Assembly: GCA_017479035.1 (NCBI GenBank)
Contig: JAFVCR010000015.1
Span: 1-15,605, forward strand
DNA: 15,605 nucleotides
From: Kiritimatiellia bacterium
Lineage (GTDB): Bacteria > Verrucomicrobiota > Kiritimatiellia > RFP12 > UBA1067
Direction of reading: 5' to 3'
The notes under the pieces are model-generated. The model searched no databases. It was not told where the DNA came from and saw only the letters and a program-made list of their open reading frames with translations. A program made the translations under genes and the position numbers. This document shows, piece after piece, positions 14,108 to 15,605 of the stretch. Every line of letters starts with the position of its first letter. Position 1 is the stretch's first letter.

Positions 14108-14113
14108 CGTTAA

Positions 14114-15208
14114 ATGCGGAGGTGCGGCATATTCTTTGCATTGCTGCTGACGGCGCAGATGCTGGCAGCGGCTACGGTGTTTTCGGATACTTGGAAGAGT
14201 CCGCGAAACGCCGAGAGGAAAGTCCGCAAAAGTACTTCGATAATCGTGTTGCACACTACGGAGGCGGGGGCGAAAAGTTCGTTGAAGAAATTGAGCGAGC
14301 GCGGGGAGGCGCACTATTGCGTGGATACCAACGGGACGGTATACCGCATAGTGGACAAAACCAAGGAGGCGTTCCATGCAGGGCGTTCGATGTGGGCGGG
14401 CAAAGAAGACTGCGACAAGTTCTCGATAGGCATAGAGGTGGTGGGCTATCACGACAAGCCTGTGACAGCGGCGCAATTGGACGCGTTGAAAGATTTGCTA
14501 GGGCAGCTAAAGAAAATATACAAACTTTCAGATGACAAGATAGTGACGCATTCGCAAGTGGCGTATGCCGCGCCAAACAAGTGGCACAAGAAAAAGTGCA
14601 GGGGCAGGAAACGATGCGGGATGCTTTTTGCCATGCCGAGCGTGCGCAAGCGGCTGGGGCTTGAAAAGCGCGTGGCGGTGGATCCGGACGTGCGGGCGAA
14701 GCGGCTGGAGGTGGGGGATGCGTATCTTGAAAAGGTTTTGTACGGGAAACTTGATACGATGGCGGGGAGGCTCCCGGTGCCGGGGGCGGCGGGTGCAAAC
14801 AGCGGCGGAGACGGCAAAGGATTGCTTGCGAGCATAGGAAATTTGCTGGGGGTGACCGCCAAGCCCGCGCCTGTTGCGAAAACACCGCTCGCGCCGCCGC
14901 CGAAAGCGGCGAGTGTGCAACCGAAACCCAAACCCAAGCCGAAGGCGGTGGCGCAAAAGCCGCCCGCGCCCAAGCCAAAACCTGCCGCACCTGTGCAGAG
15001 CGTGCCGAAGAACAAAAAGGAACTTGATGCGCTACAGGGTTACAAAAAGGTAGGCCCGGTGGAGAAGGGGAAGACGGCATCGAAACTTGCAGGGGCGCAA
15101 TGGAAGAAGTCTACCACATATTATCTCATCCGCAACAAGGTGACTCCGGGGGATAAAATCGATGAAAAACACATCGAAGTGGGCACGATGATATATATAA
15201 AGAAATAA
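14114..15208 (+). CDS. Secreted N-acetylmuramoyl-L-alanine amidase (amidase_2/PGRP type)
   Basis: Such enzymes cut the bond between muramic acid and the peptide stem of peptidoglycan, using zinc. The 364-residue protein has a signal peptide (MRRCGIFFALLLTAQMLAAA), then an amidase_2 domain (about 38-175): IIVLHTTE with zinc ligand His47, EAHYCVDTNGTVYRIV (His67), EAFHAG (His88), SIGIEVVGY and VTHSQVAY with His146. The third ligand, Asp or Cys in relatives, is probably Cys168 in GRKRCG or Cys162. A Pro/Lys/Ala-rich linker (about 255-310) leads to a C-terminal module of about 50 residues (YYLIRNKVTPGD...VGTMIYIKK) that I do not recognise; it may bind the wall. The ATG at 14114 lacks a good ribosome site, suggesting reinitiation after the Sel1 gene, whose stop is 6 nt away. 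Confidence 0.88.
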   Translation: MRRCGIFFALLLTAQMLAAATVFSDTWKSPRNAERKVRKSTSIIVLHTTEAGAKSSLKKLSERGEAHYCVDTNGTVYRIVDKTKEAFHAGRSMWAGKEDCDKFSIGIEVVGYHDKPVTAAQLDALKDLLGQLKKIYKLSDDKIVTHSQVAYAAPNKWHKKKCRGRKRCGMLFAMPSVRKRLGLEKRVAVDPDVRAKRLEVGDAYLEKVLYGKLDTMAGRLPVPGAAGANSGGDGKGLLASIGNLLGVTAKPAPVAKTPLAPPPKAASVQPKPKPKPKAVAQKPPAPKPKPAAPVQSVPKNKKELDALQGYKKVGPVEKGKTASKLAGAQWKKSTTYYLIRNKVTPGDKIDEKHIEVGTMIYIKK

Positions 15209-15229
15209 AACGGCATTCGCAGACGGAAA

Positions 15230-15270
15230 AACGTAAAAAATAGGGCTTTGAGTCCTGTTTTTTGCGTTTT
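15230..15270 (+). terminator. AT-rich hairpin terminator after the amidase gene
   Basis: AACGTAAAAAATAGG (15230-15244) pairs with CCTGTTTTTTGCGTT (15254-15268) over 15 bp with two G-T wobbles and a 9-nt loop. The 3' arm is T-rich, and the hairpin lies about 20 nt after the amidase stop. It could work in both directions. Confidence 0.55.
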
Positions 15271-15300
15271 CGGGTCTTTGGCGAGGGCGTGGCGAGATAG

Positions 15301-15402
15301 AAGCATCGATACTTCAAATAAAAAGTATCGATACTTCTTGTAAAAAGTATCGATACTTTGAGCTGAAAGTATCGATACTTCCAAGTGAAAGTATCGATAC
15401 TT
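15301..15402. repeat. Array of five identical 14-bp palindromes at exactly 22-bp period
   Basis: The palindrome AAGTATCGATACTT, with one mismatch in the first copy, recurs with its central ATCGAT at 15305, 15327, 15349, 15371 and 15393, exactly 22 bp apart each time. The 8-bp spacers differ: CAAATAAA, CTTGTAAA, TGAGCTGA and CCAAGTGA. A 22-bp period rotates the reading frame, so this is not a coding repeat, although open frames cross it. It lies between the amidase terminator and dispersed repeat copy 3. Confidence 0.95.
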
Positions 15403-15458
15403 TTAATCTCGTAGAAGGGGCGCGGCGGATTTGGAGGGGTGCTACGGGGAGGTGCGCT

Positions 15459-15605
15459 CACCCTTATCCCGGATTTTTGGATTCCCCGAAATAGTTTGCA
15501 GTGTGCAGTTTGCAGTGTGCAGTTGTCGCGCCGCGTCCATAACTGCACACTGCAAATCCTCCGCGGGCGAGACGCCCGCGTCCCCACAGTACACACTCTC
15601 GCACC
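15459..15605 (+). repeat. Dispersed intergenic repeat, copy 3 (cut by window edge)
   Basis: It has the same modules in the same order and orientation as the copy at 12705: CACCCTTATCCCGG, heptamers, the inverted copy of the heptamer core, and the CGCGGGCG/CGCCCGCG hairpin, ending in CAGTACACAC. It diverges at CTCTCGCACC near the window end. With copy 2 it forms direct repeats of about 136 bp around the Sel1 and amidase genes. Confidence 0.9.

Noticed and set aside
15301..15402. CRISPR array
   Set aside because: Eight-base spacers are too short to be acquired targets and the repeat is only 14 bp.
15126..15596. A minus-strand open frame with repeated Tyr/Phe/Ile segments across the 22-bp array
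   Set aside because: The array period is not a multiple of three, so the apparent peptide repeats come from rotating frames. The frame also covers the amidase end and a dispersed repeat.

Overview
The window is a GC-rich bacterial chromosome segment with two parts: conserved housekeeping genes on the left, and an accessory region with many repeats on the right. Three things suggest a member of the PVC superphylum, most likely a Kiritimatiellota-like gut or sediment anaerobe: a pyrophosphate-type phosphofructokinase, a protein built from formylglycine-generating-enzyme (FGE) folds, and dense intergenic palindromes with heptamer repeats. This placement is inference from gene content and repeat style; no rRNA or other marker is present.

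Left part (1-6151). Enolase (eno) is on the minus strand, with a near-consensus promoter and an intrinsic terminator. Diverging from it is a tight plus-strand cluster: lumazine synthase (ribH), PPi-dependent phosphofructokinase, a HAD-like protein with a degenerate active site, mazG and ispH. Gaps are 45, 14 and 15 nt, and mazG/ispH overlap by 4 nt. The intergenic region between eno and ribH holds a perfect 16-bp palindrome that looks like an operator.

Middle (6100-8600). A good sigma70 promoter inside the 3' end of ispH points at a 200-nt non-coding stretch that folds into a long nested hairpin and ends in a terminator-like hairpin, so it is a candidate small RNA. Next is an EcoRI-family adenine DNA methyltransferase whose best-supported start adds a signal-peptide-like N-terminus. 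Then come about 500 bp of palindromic repeats, and an HNH nuclease frame lacking its expected N-terminal half. The pair looks like a decayed restriction-modification locus.

Right part (8640-15605). A protein with two tandem FGE-fold domains, but without the catalytic cysteines, precedes a polysaccharide pyruvyl transferase-like protein and a family-4-type glycosyltransferase; the last two overlap by 4 nt. After a repeat block come a secreted Sel1-repeat protein and a secreted zinc amidase of peptidoglycan type. The sugar genes and the two secreted proteins suggest cell-envelope work. The promoters of the FGE-fold gene and the Sel1 gene place the -10 box only 6-7 nt before ATG, which implies leaderless mRNAs.

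The most unusual signals are two non-coding arrays of short palindromes. One has eight cores every 21-22 bp (171-327); the other has five identical cores exactly every 22 bp (about 15301-15402). The cores are unrelated but the architecture is the same, and each array lies near a copy of the same dispersed repeat.
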